Positions 17,170 through 25,207 of a stretch of DNA of 64,000 nt are shown here, piece after piece. Origin of the DNA: Nocardiopsis alborubida (GTDB lineage Bacteria; Actinomycetota; Actinomycetes; Streptosporangiales; Streptosporangiaceae). Every line of letters begins with the position of its first letter. Position 1 is the first letter of the stretch. The position numbers and the translations under genes are program-made. Below the pieces are notes generated by a model, which did no database searches, was not told the origin of the DNA, and worked only from the letters and a program-made list of their open reading frames with translations. The stretch lies in the NCBI RefSeq assembly GCF_012396365.1, contig NZ_JAAXPG010000016.1:122625-186624 (forward strand). Direction: 5' to 3'.

Positions 17170-17324
17170 GGCTGGCTCCCTTCCCTACGGGAACTGCCTC
17201 CACGTTACTCAGGCGCGGTGTTTTCGTATGGGCCCATAGGCTCCAGCGCGGGCACCCAAATGCCTGATGCCCGGGTGTGCGGTACTGGAGCGTGCGGTGC
17301 CGGGTGTGCGGTACCGGGGTGTGC

Positions 17325-17670
17325 GATCAACGCCCGGGGTTCGGGGGTGGTGGGGCTTTGCTGCGTTGGCACCAAAGGCAGCGGGCGTTTGGGGTTCTCG
17401 TTCAACGCCCTGGTCGTGGGTGGTTGCTCGCTCCTGCGTCGGCAGCTGCCGCGAAGTGGTCCGAGCCGCGATCAACGCCCGGGGTTCGGGGGTGGTGGGG
17501 CTTTGCTGCGTTGGCAGCGAAGGCAGCGGGTGTCTGGGGTTCCTGTTCAACGCCCTGGTCGTGGGTGGTGGCCGAGGCGGCGGCGCCAGCTGCCGCGCAG
17601 TGGCACGTGATGGCGACCAACGCCCGGGGTTGAGGGGTGGTTGCTCGCTCCTGCGTCGGCACCAAAGGCG
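17325..17670 (+). repeat. 145-bp tandem repeat array A (2 full units plus a partial)
   Basis: Units begin GATCAACGCCCGGGGTTCGG at 17325 and 17470 and GACCAACGCCCGGGGTT at 17615, an exact 145-base period. Each unit is itself two diverged halves: a second start, GTTCAACGCCCTGGTCGTGG, lies 75 bases in (17400, 17545). Conserved landmarks are CTGCGTTGGCA, a GGCAGCGGG block and CAGCTGCCGCG. The third unit breaks off after about 55 bases. Nothing in 17170-17875 looks like a gene. Confidence 0.85.
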
Positions 17671-17875
17671 AGCGGTTCCTCCGGCCTCGGGCAGCGCTAC
17701 CGGCCCCGGTGGCGGGGGCGGGAGACGACGGCGATGGTGGCGCGGCGACGGTCGCCGCGCGGGGGTGCACCTCTGGTGGGTCCCGGGCACGCTGGAGTTG
17801 GGCGCAGCAACGGTAGGCATGGCCCTGGTGGCCCTGGAGGGCGTGGGCGGCGGCCTTCTTCCCAGGGCCGGGTGT

Positions 17876-19186
17876 TCATTCCCGGGGTGGTGGGTGGGGT
17901 TCGGGCGGGCATCCTCGCTCCCGCCCTCTCGTTCCGGCCCGGGTGTGGTGGTGTTCTCGTGTTTCGCGTTGATACTTGGCCCGGTTGTGCGGGCCGCACA
18001 ACGGTTGCAGGTTCGCGACCTCGGTGCGCCCACCCCGCGAGAAGGAGGTGATGTGGTCGGCCTGGCACCAGGTGATCGGCACCTCACACCCACCCGGGTG
18101 CGCACACGTGGCGTGCCCATGGAAGGCCGCCGCGCGCTGCCGGGCGGAGGCCAGGCGGCGACTGGGAGCCACATCCAGCACCCGCCCGGTGGACGGGGCA
18201 GTGAGCATCCGCACCACCTCAGAGTCCCCAGCCAGTTCGTGGACCAGCCCGGCCGGAACCACCCGGCCGCGCTCGTCCAGAGCTGGAACCTCCTGGCCTT
18301 CGGCGTCCAGGTAGGTCTCCACGGGCACCACGATGCGGATCTGCGCCAACGGGGCGGGGGTGTGGGTGCATCCGGTGTGGGTGGTGGCGAAGCGCAGTGC
18401 CGCGATGAGCGCGTCATGCTCACGCTGAGATCGGGACCGTTCCTCGCCCTCTCCGGGCGGGGTGGTGAAGGTGTCGATGGCCGCGCGCACGATCAGCGCG
18501 TCTCCGACCCCGCCCCAGGCCTGCAACTGGTAACTGCCCTGGAACGTGTCATGCACAGCCAGACCACGGGCGGCGTGGGCGGCCTCGTGGTCGCGGTCCA
18601 ACCGGTGCGGGTCCAAACGGTAGGCGACCTGGCGGGCCACCGCCTGGAGTTGGTTGACCGACAACGCGGGACGCTCTGCCTTGGCCGCCACCAGAGCCGC
18701 TTCGAACCCCTGCCGGTAGCCCTGTTCGTCGGGGAAATGCTGGGCATCGCGGGTCTGGACGGCTTTGTCGGTGACCTTGGCGATCGCGACGGCCTCACCC
18801 AAGGCCACCGTGTTCTCCTCCAGAGCCTGGACGGTGGCGGGCAGGGTCTCCTCGTGGACGTGCTGGGCCAGACGGGCCAAATCCTTGGCCTGACCAGTCG
18901 GCACCTTGCACTGGTGGGTGATCCACTTGTCCAGGGTCGAATAGCCGCTGTAGCGGGCCACCTCACCGCGCGCGTACAAACGCGCCATCCGCGCCAGCGC
19001 CCGGTAGCGGATCTTCTCCACCTGGTCCCACAGGGCGGCGACTTCCTCAGCGGCGGCCTCGTCCGCCCCCGGCGGCACCTCGGCATCCAACACTTGGTCG
19101 ATGATCTCGCGCGCACTGGCCAGCGCGGCCACACCCGGGGAACAAACCCCGGGGGCCGCGTCGGGCGCTGCAAGCATCATCTCCAT
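17876..19186 (-). CDS. 13E12-type DUF222 / HNH endonuclease (module A)
   Basis: The 436-residue protein has an N-terminal alpha-helical DUF222 region (about 30-300, with RARLARMARLYARGE-like helices and LSVNQLQAVARQVAYRLDP). The C-terminal HNH nuclease motif has CAHPGGC, CQADHI, NLQPLCGPHN and KYQRE, with both zinc-type cysteine pairs. It probably cuts DNA. The role of actinobacterial 13E12 proteins is unknown. The start MEMMLAAP lies 7 bases after a perfect TATAAT, so the mRNA should be leaderless or nearly so. By eye it is well over 80% identical to the copy at 51516-52820 until KYQRE, after which the tails differ. Confidence 0.85.
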   Translation of the reverse strand: MEMMLAAPDAAPGVCSPGVAALASAREIIDQVLDAEVPPGADEAAAEEVAALWDQVEKIRYRALARMARLYARGEVARYSGYSTLDKWITHQCKVPTGQAKDLARLAQHVHEETLPATVQALEENTVALGEAVAIAKVTDKAVQTRDAQHFPDEQGYRQGFEAALVAAKAERPALSVNQLQAVARQVAYRLDPHRLDRDHEAAHAARGLAVHDTFQGSYQLQAWGGVGDALIVRAAIDTFTTPPGEGEERSRSQREHDALIAALRFATTHTGCTHTPAPLAQIRIVVPVETYLDAEGQEVPALDERGRVVPAGLVHELAGDSEVVRMLTAPSTGRVLDVAPSRRLASARQRAAAFHGHATCAHPGGCEVPITWCQADHITSFSRGGRTEVANLQPLCGPHNRAKYQRETREHHHTRAGTRGRERGCPPEPHPPPRE

Positions 19187-19193
19187 ACCTCTT

Positions 19194-19217
19194 ATTATAA
19201 GCCAATGGCAGCCATTG
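19194..19217 (-). promoter_or_regulatory. leaderless-type promoter and palindromic operator of module A gene
   Basis: On the minus strand a perfect -10 TATAAT (19194-19199) ends 7 bases before the ATG at 19186, so transcription should begin at or next to the start codon. Just upstream is CAATGGC-A-GCCATTG (19203-19217), a perfect 15-bp palindrome sitting between the -10 and the presumed -35. It is probably an operator. Confidence 0.6.
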
Positions 19218-19793
19218 CGCCAGAATTCACAGCACCGAATTACCCGCCCTTCCGGATTTCCCCCCACGGGAGGCTTGTCCTTCATTGATAAGTCACAATT
19301 GGGACAAACCGAAAGGCGCCAGAAAGGGCGCGGGAGAAATGATCCCTCGCCGTGGGTGCCATCGTCGCCGCCCCCCGATCACAGGGGCCAGGGGCGTTAC
19401 CCGAGGCTGGAGGACCCGCCTGCCGTTGGCGCCGACGCAGCAGAGCCCAGCCGTCCCCGAATCCCGGGCGTTGGTCGCCCTCCGCCAGCCGCTCCCGCCT
19501 TTGGTGCCGCTTTTCGTCGGGCCCCTCACCCCCACCGGACGACTACCGTTTATCGGAGTCCGTTCCACTTCGCGGCAGCGGGTGCGCTTTCGTCGCTGCC
19601 AACAACCCCCGTCAAGAGCAGCGTAGGGGAGAGACCTGATGGCGGCCCCTCCCTACCCCTCAATCCATTACTCCCCTTGAGGTGTCGGGTATTTGAGGGC
19701 ACACCAAAAGGCACAGGGGTGGGATCCCCCCTATTTCCAGGAAACCATCACGGCGCCACCCGCTGCCAGCCCCAACCACCACCTGTGGAAAAC
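19218..19793. other. conserved noncoding block of module A, with inverted repeat unit
   Basis: No gene is visible here, yet the block is closely matched at 52834-53427. It contains an inverted core of the 145-bp unit: the complement of 19425-19476 reads GACCAACGCCCGGG and then CTCTGCTGCGTCGGC. It also contains CGCTGCCGCGAAGTGG in inverted form (19565-19580) and a lower-GC stretch at 19650-19760 with CCTCAA/TTGAGG (near 19657-19682) able to form a hairpin. Part of the block may be transcribed as RNA, but no promoter for that is clear. Confidence 0.55.
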
Positions 19794-19830
19794 AACGCCT
19801 ACGACCACCGGCTCAGAACGCACCCGTCCA

Positions 19831-20757
19831 TCAACGGTCTACAGGTTGCGCGGACGCGGATGCGGGCGCCCGGAAGAGGGTGCGGGCGCGCATCGCCCGG
19901 AACCCGTTCTCGATCTCGTACCCGGCCTCCAGCAGCCGCTGCCTGGCCTCCTCGGCGCTGCGTACGGTGGACTCGTCGAAGACGAGGTTGTAGTACCGCT
20001 CGGGCACCCGGTTGAGCACCGCGCGCAGGGTCCGCAACGACGCGGTGGCCGCCGCGTCCCCGCCGGGCATCTCGGGCAGGACCCCGTAGGCGCGGCGCGC
20101 CCACGCGGGCAGGGTGGCGTAGGACAACGCGCCGACCGGGAACCACAGGGGCTTGAGCGGGGCCAGCCAGGACAGGCGCTCGGGCACCTTGGGCCACAGC
20201 AGGAAGCGCACCGCCTGCCGGGCCTCGGGGGTGACGCGCAGGACCGGCCGGACCGAGGCCAGGTAACGGCGCAGGTCGGCGACCGAGCGCGGCACGTCCT
20301 CGCGCGACAGACCCACGTAGGCGGCGGTGCGCGACTGCTCGTCAAGGTAGCGGTCCGCGTCGCGGGCGGTCAGCGCTACGCCCGCGCGCAGGGCGTTCTC
20401 CAGGTAGGAGGAGACCTCCGCGCAGTGCACCCACACCAGCAGGTCGTGCTGGTCGACCCGGTGGAGGCGGCCGCTGGCCGGGTCGGTGAAGGACAGCGCG
20501 CGGTGCACTCTGCGGATGTGCTCGCCGAGCGCGTCCGCCTCGGCGGGGCTGCCGTAGGTGGTGACGGCCACGAAGTGGGCGGTGCGCAGCAGGCGGCCGG
20601 TGGGGTCGGAGCGAAAGTCCGAGCGCTGCCACACCCCCTGCATGGCCACCGGGTGCAGGGCCTGGAGCATGAGGGCGCGCACACCCGCCACCCACATCGA
20701 CCGGTCCAGGTGGATCTTCCAGGTGACGCTCTCGGGGGCGGCGACGGTCGGCTGCAT
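19831..20757 (-). CDS. MpaB-family oxygenase (DUF2236)
   Basis: This 308-residue protein matches the oxygenase-MpaB/DUF2236 family: WKIHLDRSMWVAGVRALMLQALHPVAMQGV (with the conserved HPVAM), FRSDPTGRLLRTAHFVAVTTYG and VWVHCAEVSSYL. Latex-clearing protein Lcp is a distant haem-b relative, so haem binding by the conserved His is plausible. I took the ATG at 20757 (MQPTVAAPESVTWKIH). The frame stays open upstream through a 45-bp minisatellite that I do not believe is coding. Many members are genomic orphans, as here. Confidence 0.8.
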   Translation of the reverse strand: MQPTVAAPESVTWKIHLDRSMWVAGVRALMLQALHPVAMQGVWQRSDFRSDPTGRLLRTAHFVAVTTYGSPAEADALGEHIRRVHRALSFTDPASGRLHRVDQHDLLVWVHCAEVSSYLENALRAGVALTARDADRYLDEQSRTAAYVGLSREDVPRSVADLRRYLASVRPVLRVTPEARQAVRFLLWPKVPERLSWLAPLKPLWFPVGALSYATLPAWARRAYGVLPEMPGGDAAATASLRTLRAVLNRVPERYYNLVFDESTVRSAEEARQRLLEAGYEIENGFRAMRARTLFRAPASASAQPVDR

Positions 20758-20840
20758 CCGGTCTCCTACGGGCTGCGGGGGGAGTTCGCACCGTGACGGC
20801 TCTGCCCCTCCACGATAGGCCCGGTGCTCCCCCGCCTCCC

Positions 20841-20975
20841 GGCAGGTCCACCGCGCGGCCCTCCAGCCCCGCTCCCCGGTCCCCCGGCAGGTCCACCGCG
20901 CGGCCCTCCAGCCCCGCTCCCCGGTCCCCCGGCAGGTCCGCCGTGCGGCCCTCCAGCCCCGCTCCCCCGGGCACG
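20841..20975. repeat. 45-bp minisatellite, three units
   Basis: Units beginning GGCAGGTCCACCGCGCGGCC start at 20841, 20886 and 20931, an exact 45-base period. The third unit differs at two bases (GTCCGCCGTG). It lies in the 275-base gap between the MpaB gene and the response regulator. The period is divisible by three, so it stays open on the minus strand, but no start or ribosome site supports translation. Confidence 0.8.
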
Positions 20976-21032
20976 GGGGAGCGCGGGTGCCGGACACGGC
21001 GGGAGGCGACGGAGACGGCCGCATCCACGCGT

Positions 21033-21704
21033 TCAGGAGGGGCGGCCGCGCAGGTAGGCCAGGACCGCCTGGACTCGGCGGTGCACGCCGTCGTCCTGGG
21101 GCAGGTCGAGCTTGGCCAGGATGTTGCCCACGTGCTTGCCGACGGCGGCGTCGCTGACCACCAGCTGGCGGGCGATCGCCCCGTTGGAGCGGCCCTCGGC
21201 CATCAGGGCGAGGACCTCGTGCTCGCGGGGGGTCAGGCGCTCCAGCGGGTCGGCGCGGCGGCGCAGCAGCTGGCGGACCACCTCGGGGTCGACGAAGGTC
21301 GCGCCGTCCACCACCCGGCGCAGCACGGAGGCGAACTCGCGGACGTCGCCCACCCTCTGCTTGAGCAGGTAGCCCACACCCTGGCCGTTTCCGGAGTCGA
21401 GCAGGTCGGTGGCGTAGCTCAGCTCCACGTACTGGCTCAGCGCGACCACCGCCAGGCCGGGACGCTCGCGGCGCAGCCGGACGGCGGCACGCAGTCCCTC
21501 GTCGGTGAAGCCGGGCGGCATGCGGATGTCGGTGACCACGAGGCCGGGCTCGTGCTCGGCGACGGCCGACACCAGCGCCTCGGCGTCGCCGACCGAGGCC
21601 ACGACGGGGAAGCCGAAGCGTTCCAGGATTCCGGACAGGCCCTCTCTGAGCAGGACGCCGTCCTCGGCCAGGACGGTGGGGACCGGGGGTGCGTCGGGGA
21701 TCAC
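21033..21704 (-). CDS. NarL/FixJ-family response regulator
   Basis: A 223-residue regulator. The receiver domain (about 8-130) has the phospho-acceptor Asp in VVTDIRMPPG and a conserved K in YLLKQRVGD. The LuxR-type helix-turn-helix (about 150-215) has LTPREHEVLALMAEGRSNGAIARQL and VGKHVGNILAKLDL. The GTG start at 21704 overlaps the stop of the histidine kinase gene by 4 bases (GTGA), which indicates translational coupling. It is the DNA-binding partner of that kinase. Targets are unknown. Confidence 0.9.
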   Translation of the reverse strand: MIPDAPPVPTVLAEDGVLLREGLSGILERFGFPVVASVGDAEALVSAVAEHEPGLVVTDIRMPPGFTDEGLRAAVRLRRERPGLAVVALSQYVELSYATDLLDSGNGQGVGYLLKQRVGDVREFASVLRRVVDGATFVDPEVVRQLLRRRADPLERLTPREHEVLALMAEGRSNGAIARQLVVSDAAVGKHVGNILAKLDLPQDDGVHRRVQAVLAYLRGRPS

Positions 21705-23089
21705 ACCAGCGGTGTCGGGGGAACGGGGCCGCACGGAAGCTCCACTCGGATTCGGGTAGGTCCGCCCTCGGGGCTGGACAGCTCCATTGTGCCGCCCATG
21801 ACGGCGACGCGGTCCTTGAGGCCGGTGAGCCCGGACCCGCGGGCGGGGTCGGCGCCGCCCGTGCCGTAGTCCGTGACCTCGACCACCAGGGTGTCGGACC
21901 GGCCCGGTGCGCCGGGGGCCGCGCTGGCGTGCACGGCGGCGGCGTTGGCCTCGGTGTGCTTGCAGACGTTGGTGAGGGCCTCGGCGACCACGAAGTAGGC
22001 GGTGCCCTCCACGTGGGCGGGCAGGCGTCCGCCCAGCCGCGCGTGCACCGTCACGGGCACGGGGCAGCGGTCGGCCAGCTCCTCCAGGGCGGCGGTCAGG
22101 CCCCGGTCGGTGAGGACCCGGGGGTGGATGCCGCGCACCAGCTCGCGCAGCTCGGTGATGAGTTCGTCGGCCTTGGTCTGAGCGGCGACCACGCGCTGGT
22201 CGGCCTCGCTGCCCTCCTCCAGGTCCAGGCGGGCCACGCCCAGGTCCATGGACAGGGCGACGAGCCGCTGCTGGGCGCCGTCGTGCAGGTCGCGCTCGAT
22301 GCGGCGGCGCTCGTACTCGAAGGCGTTGACCAGGCGCGCCCTCGATTCGGTGACCTGGTTGAGTTCGGCGTGCAGGACCCCCTTGGGCGGGCCGACCAGC
22401 AGGGTGCGGGCCAGCAGGGAGTGCAGGCACGCCAGTGCCGCGGACACGTAGAGCAGGGTGACCAGCAGCGGCGGGGCCAGGAGGGTGTAGGGCGCCGCCT
22501 GGGCACTGGAGGTGAGCGTGACGGGGCCGAGGTTGACGACGGAGCCGGGAGCGTCGTCGAGGAGGAACGGGGCGGACACCAGGATGACCACGAGCATCAG
22601 GAGGAAGCCCGTGAGCATGCTGGTGGCCCCGGCCAGGGGGAGCATCAGCCCCGCGTAGGCCACCTCCCGCCAGGTGGCGGCCTCGGTGTAGCGGGTGCGC
22701 ACCCACCCCCACAGCCCGGGGACCGGCTCGCGGTGCCCGCTCTCCCGGGGGTCGCCCCCGACCAGGCCCAGGCGCCAGCGCTCCAGCGCGCCCAGGGGGA
22801 TGGCGACCAGCGGGCCGAACAGGAACGTGAACGCCAGCCCCAGGGCCAGCACCAGCACGATTCCGACGTAGTCGGCGGACGCCTCGATCCCTCTGGTCCA
22901 CGCCATGAACAGCGCCGCCCAGGGGGCCAGGACGGGAGAGGCGGCGAAGAACAGGGCGAAGGCCACCAGGGCGGTGCTGCCGCTGTAGGCGAGGCCCCGC
23001 CAGGGCCAGGAGGTGAGCAGGAAACGCCGTGTCCCGAGCGCCTGGAACAGGGCGCGCGGGACGCTTGGGGACTCCGCGGGAGTGGTCAT
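21701..23089 (-). CDS. DesK/NarX-type sensor histidine kinase
   Basis: This 462-residue membrane kinase has a predicted multi-pass sensor region (residues about 35-235, four to six hydrophobic segments with an unusual extended linker). A HisKA_3 dimerisation domain follows with the phospho-His in RIERDLHDGAQQRLV. The HATPase domain has EALTNVCKHTEAN (N box), DYGTGG and GSGLTGLKDRV. It signals to the regulator encoded next. A 4-base overlap joins the two genes. The sensor has no recognisable ligand domain, so the stimulus is unknown. It diverges from purB. Confidence 0.9.
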   Translation of the reverse strand: MTTPAESPSVPRALFQALGTRRFLLTSWPWRGLAYSGSTALVAFALFFAASPVLAPWAALFMAWTRGIEASADYVGIVLVLALGLAFTFLFGPLVAIPLGALERWRLGLVGGDPRESGHREPVPGLWGWVRTRYTEAATWREVAYAGLMLPLAGATSMLTGFLLMLVVILVSAPFLLDDAPGSVVNLGPVTLTSSAQAAPYTLLAPPLLVTLLYVSAALACLHSLLARTLLVGPPKGVLHAELNQVTESRARLVNAFEYERRRIERDLHDGAQQRLVALSMDLGVARLDLEEGSEADQRVVAAQTKADELITELRELVRGIHPRVLTDRGLTAALEELADRCPVPVTVHARLGGRLPAHVEGTAYFVVAEALTNVCKHTEANAAAVHASAAPGAPGRSDTLVVEVTDYGTGGADPARGSGLTGLKDRVAVMGGTMELSSPEGGPTRIRVELPCGPVPPTPLV

Positions 23090-23270
23090 GGCCCAACGTT
23101 AGGCAGACCCGGCCCAGGCGGGAATCGGCTGTGCCACCGGGTCGGGGGTGGGGCTGGCCCTACCCCCGGGCGGCCGGGGCCCCGGCGCGGAGGGTCCGGG
23201 GAGGGGACCTGGGCCTTCGGGGGGAGTGGCCGCGCGTGCGCCGCGGCTCAGGACGATAGGGTCGGACGAC

Positions 23271-24701
23271 GTGAGTGCGAAACCGCTGATCCCTGATGTC
23301 CTGGCTGCCCGCTACGCGTCCGCGGAGCTGACCCGGCTGTGGTCCCCCGAGTACAAGGTGGTCGCCGAGCGGCGGCTGTGGCTGGCCGTGCTGCGCGCCC
23401 AGGCGCGTCTGGGCGTGGACGTCCCCGCCGGTGTGGTCGAGGACTACGAGAAGGTCCTGGAGCAGGTGGACCTGGCCTCCATCGCCGAGCGCGAGCGGGT
23501 CACCCGCCACGACGTGAAGGCCCGTATCGAGGAGTTCAACGCCCTCGCCGGGCACGAGCACGTGCACAAGGGCATGACCTCGCGGGACCTGACCGAGAAC
23601 GTCGAGCAGCTCCAGGTGCGCGACAGCCTGCTGCTGGCGCGCGACCGGGTGGTGGCGCTGCTGGCCCGGCTGGGGAGGCTCTCGGCCGAGTACGGCGAGA
23701 CGGTGATGGCGGGCCGCTCCCACAACGTGGCGGCGCAGGCCACGACGCTCGGCAAGCGGTTCGCGTCGATCGCCGACGAGGTGCTGGTCGCCCACGGGCG
23801 GCTGGAGGAGCTCATCTCCCGCTACCCGCTGCGCGGGATCAAGGGCCCGGTGGGCACCGCGCAGGACATGCTGGACCTGCTGGGCGGGGACCGCGCCGCG
23901 CTCACCGCGCTGGAGGACGAGGTGGCCTCCCACCTCGGGTTCGAGCGGCGGTTCACCAGCGTGGGCCAGGTCTACCCGCGCTCGCTGGACTTCGAGGTGC
24001 TGACCGCGCTGGTGCAGCTGGCCGCCGGGCCCTCGTCGCTGGCCAAGACCATCCGCCTGATGGCCGGGCACGAGCTGGTCACCGAGGGGTTCGCCGAGGG
24101 CCAGGTGGGTTCCTCGGCCATGCCGCACAAGATGAACACGCGCTCCTGCGAGCGGGTCAACGGGTTGACCGTGGTCCTGCGCGGATACGCGTCCATGGCC
24201 GGTGAGCTGGCCGGGGACCAGTGGAACGAGGGCGACGTGTCCTGCTCGGTGGTGCGCCGGGTGGCCCTGCCGGACGCGTTCTTCGCCTTCGACGGGCTGG
24301 TCGAGACGATGCTGACGGTGCTGGACGAGTTCGGCGCCTTCCCCGCGGTGGTCTCCGCCGAGCTCGACCGCTACCTGCCGTTCCTGGCCACGACCAAGAT
24401 GCTCATGGCCGCGGTGCGCGCCGGGGTGGGCCGCGAGACCGCCCACGAACTGATCAAGGAGCACGCCGTGGGCTCGGCCCTGGCCATGCGCCAGGAGGGT
24501 GTGGGCAACCGGCTGCTGGACCGCCTGGCCGAGGACGGGCGCTTCCCGCTGGACCGCGCGGAGCTGGACGCGCTGCTGGCGGACCGGATCACCTTCACCG
24601 GTGCCGCCGCCGACCAGGTGGCCGCCGTGGTGGGGCGGATCGACCAGATCGTGGCCGCGCACCCGGAGGCTGCCGCCTACTCCCCCGGTTCGATCCTGTA
24701 G
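23271..24701 (+). CDS. purB: adenylosuccinate lyase
   Basis: The 476-residue enzyme has the fumarase/aspartase superfamily signature GSSAMPHKMNTRSCERV, the active-site HVHKGMTSRDLTENV and GRSHNVAAQATTLGKRFA. It cleaves SAICAR and adenylosuccinate in purine synthesis. The start is a GTG (VSAKPLIPDVLAARYAS), the standard N-terminus. The 181-base gap to the divergent kinase gene holds its promoter. A very strong hairpin follows the stop. No other pur genes are adjacent. Confidence 0.95.
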   Translation: MSAKPLIPDVLAARYASAELTRLWSPEYKVVAERRLWLAVLRAQARLGVDVPAGVVEDYEKVLEQVDLASIAERERVTRHDVKARIEEFNALAGHEHVHKGMTSRDLTENVEQLQVRDSLLLARDRVVALLARLGRLSAEYGETVMAGRSHNVAAQATTLGKRFASIADEVLVAHGRLEELISRYPLRGIKGPVGTAQDMLDLLGGDRAALTALEDEVASHLGFERRFTSVGQVYPRSLDFEVLTALVQLAAGPSSLAKTIRLMAGHELVTEGFAEGQVGSSAMPHKMNTRSCERVNGLTVVLRGYASMAGELAGDQWNEGDVSCSVVRRVALPDAFFAFDGLVETMLTVLDEFGAFPAVVSAELDRYLPFLATTKMLMAAVRAGVGRETAHELIKEHAVGSALAMRQEGVGNRLLDRLAEDGRFPLDRAELDALLADRITFTGAAADQVAAVVGRIDQIVAAHPEAAAYSPGSIL

Positions 24702-24722
24702 GGGCTTCGGGCCTGTGCGGCA

Positions 24723-24760
24723 GGGGCTCGGGACGGCGCCGCGGCGCCGTCCCGAGCCCC
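24723..24760 (+). terminator. strong terminator hairpin after purB
   Basis: GGGGCTCGGGACGGCGCC (24723-24740) and its exact complement (24743-24760) form a perfect 18-bp stem, 21 bases after the purB stop. The nominal loop is only two bases, so the top pairs must open. Confidence 0.8.
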
Positions 24761-24899
24761 TCGCCGTGTGCGTGTGCGGGCGGACGTGCGGCGACGCGTG
24801 TATGACCCAGTTCACCGCCGCTAACACTCGGTCCGAAAGTTAACGCCTATTACGGTTGTGCTGTCGGCACGCCCAACCCCCGATCCCCTCGGAGCACCC

Positions 24900-25127
24900 A
24901 TGATCGACCCCGAATCCTTCGGTACCGCGCTGTGGACCGTGCTGGTCGTCGCCGCGGTCGTCGTCGCCTTCGGGCTGGCCGCCCTGTCGGACATGGCCAT
25001 GCGCCGCCGCGAGGACCGTGCCGCGCGCACCTCCGCGGGGCGCGGCGGACCCGTCACGGCGCGGGCGGACGAGCGGGACAGGGTGAACGGGAGCGGGCCC
25101 GCCAGCGGCGGGGGCTCCCGCATCTGA
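24900..25127 (+). CDS. small single-pass membrane protein, unknown
   Basis: A 75-residue protein from the ATG at 24900 (GGAG 7 bases upstream). One transmembrane helix, TALWTVLVVAAVVVAFGLAAL, at about 9-29 is followed by a basic, disordered tail (MRRREDRAARTSAGRGG, ending GSGPASGGGSRI). No family was recognised. The upstream 24800-24860 stretch is AT-rich for this genome and probably carries its promoter. It is not linked to purB because of the terminator. Confidence 0.5.
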   Translation: MIDPESFGTALWTVLVVAAVVVAFGLAALSDMAMRRREDRAARTSAGRGGPVTARADERDRVNGSGPASGGGSRI

Positions 25128-25207
25128 GGCCGGCTCCGCCCGCGCGGAGGGAGGTGCCTCCGGCCCCTGCCTCCGGTGACGGCGTCCGCCCGGTCCGGTC
25201 GCACCGC

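Larger units (their letters stand above)
17325..19793. mobile_element. REP13E12-like module A (DUF222/HNH gene plus flanking repeats)
   Basis: This 2.47-kb unit has three parts. On the left are 145-bp tandem repeats (from 17325). In the middle is a DUF222/HNH gene on the minus strand. On the right is a conserved noncoding block holding an inverted copy of the repeat core. All three parts recur, in the same order and orientation, at about 50970-53427. Similarity stops abruptly after CTGTGGAAAAC on the right. No transposase or classical terminal inverted repeat was seen, so 'mobile' is inferred from duplication. In Mycobacterium, 13E12 repeats are multicopy and serve as phage integration sites. 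Confidence 0.6.

Noticed and set aside
17325..17670. Tandem repeat array considered as a CRISPR
   Set aside because: The period is 145 bases with the whole unit conserved. There are no short repeats with unique spacers and no cas genes.
20758..21024. N-terminal extension of the MpaB protein through the minisatellite
   Set aside because: The translation is a repeated Trp/Arg/Cys-rich string unlike any MpaB N-terminus, and the family start motif lies at 20757.
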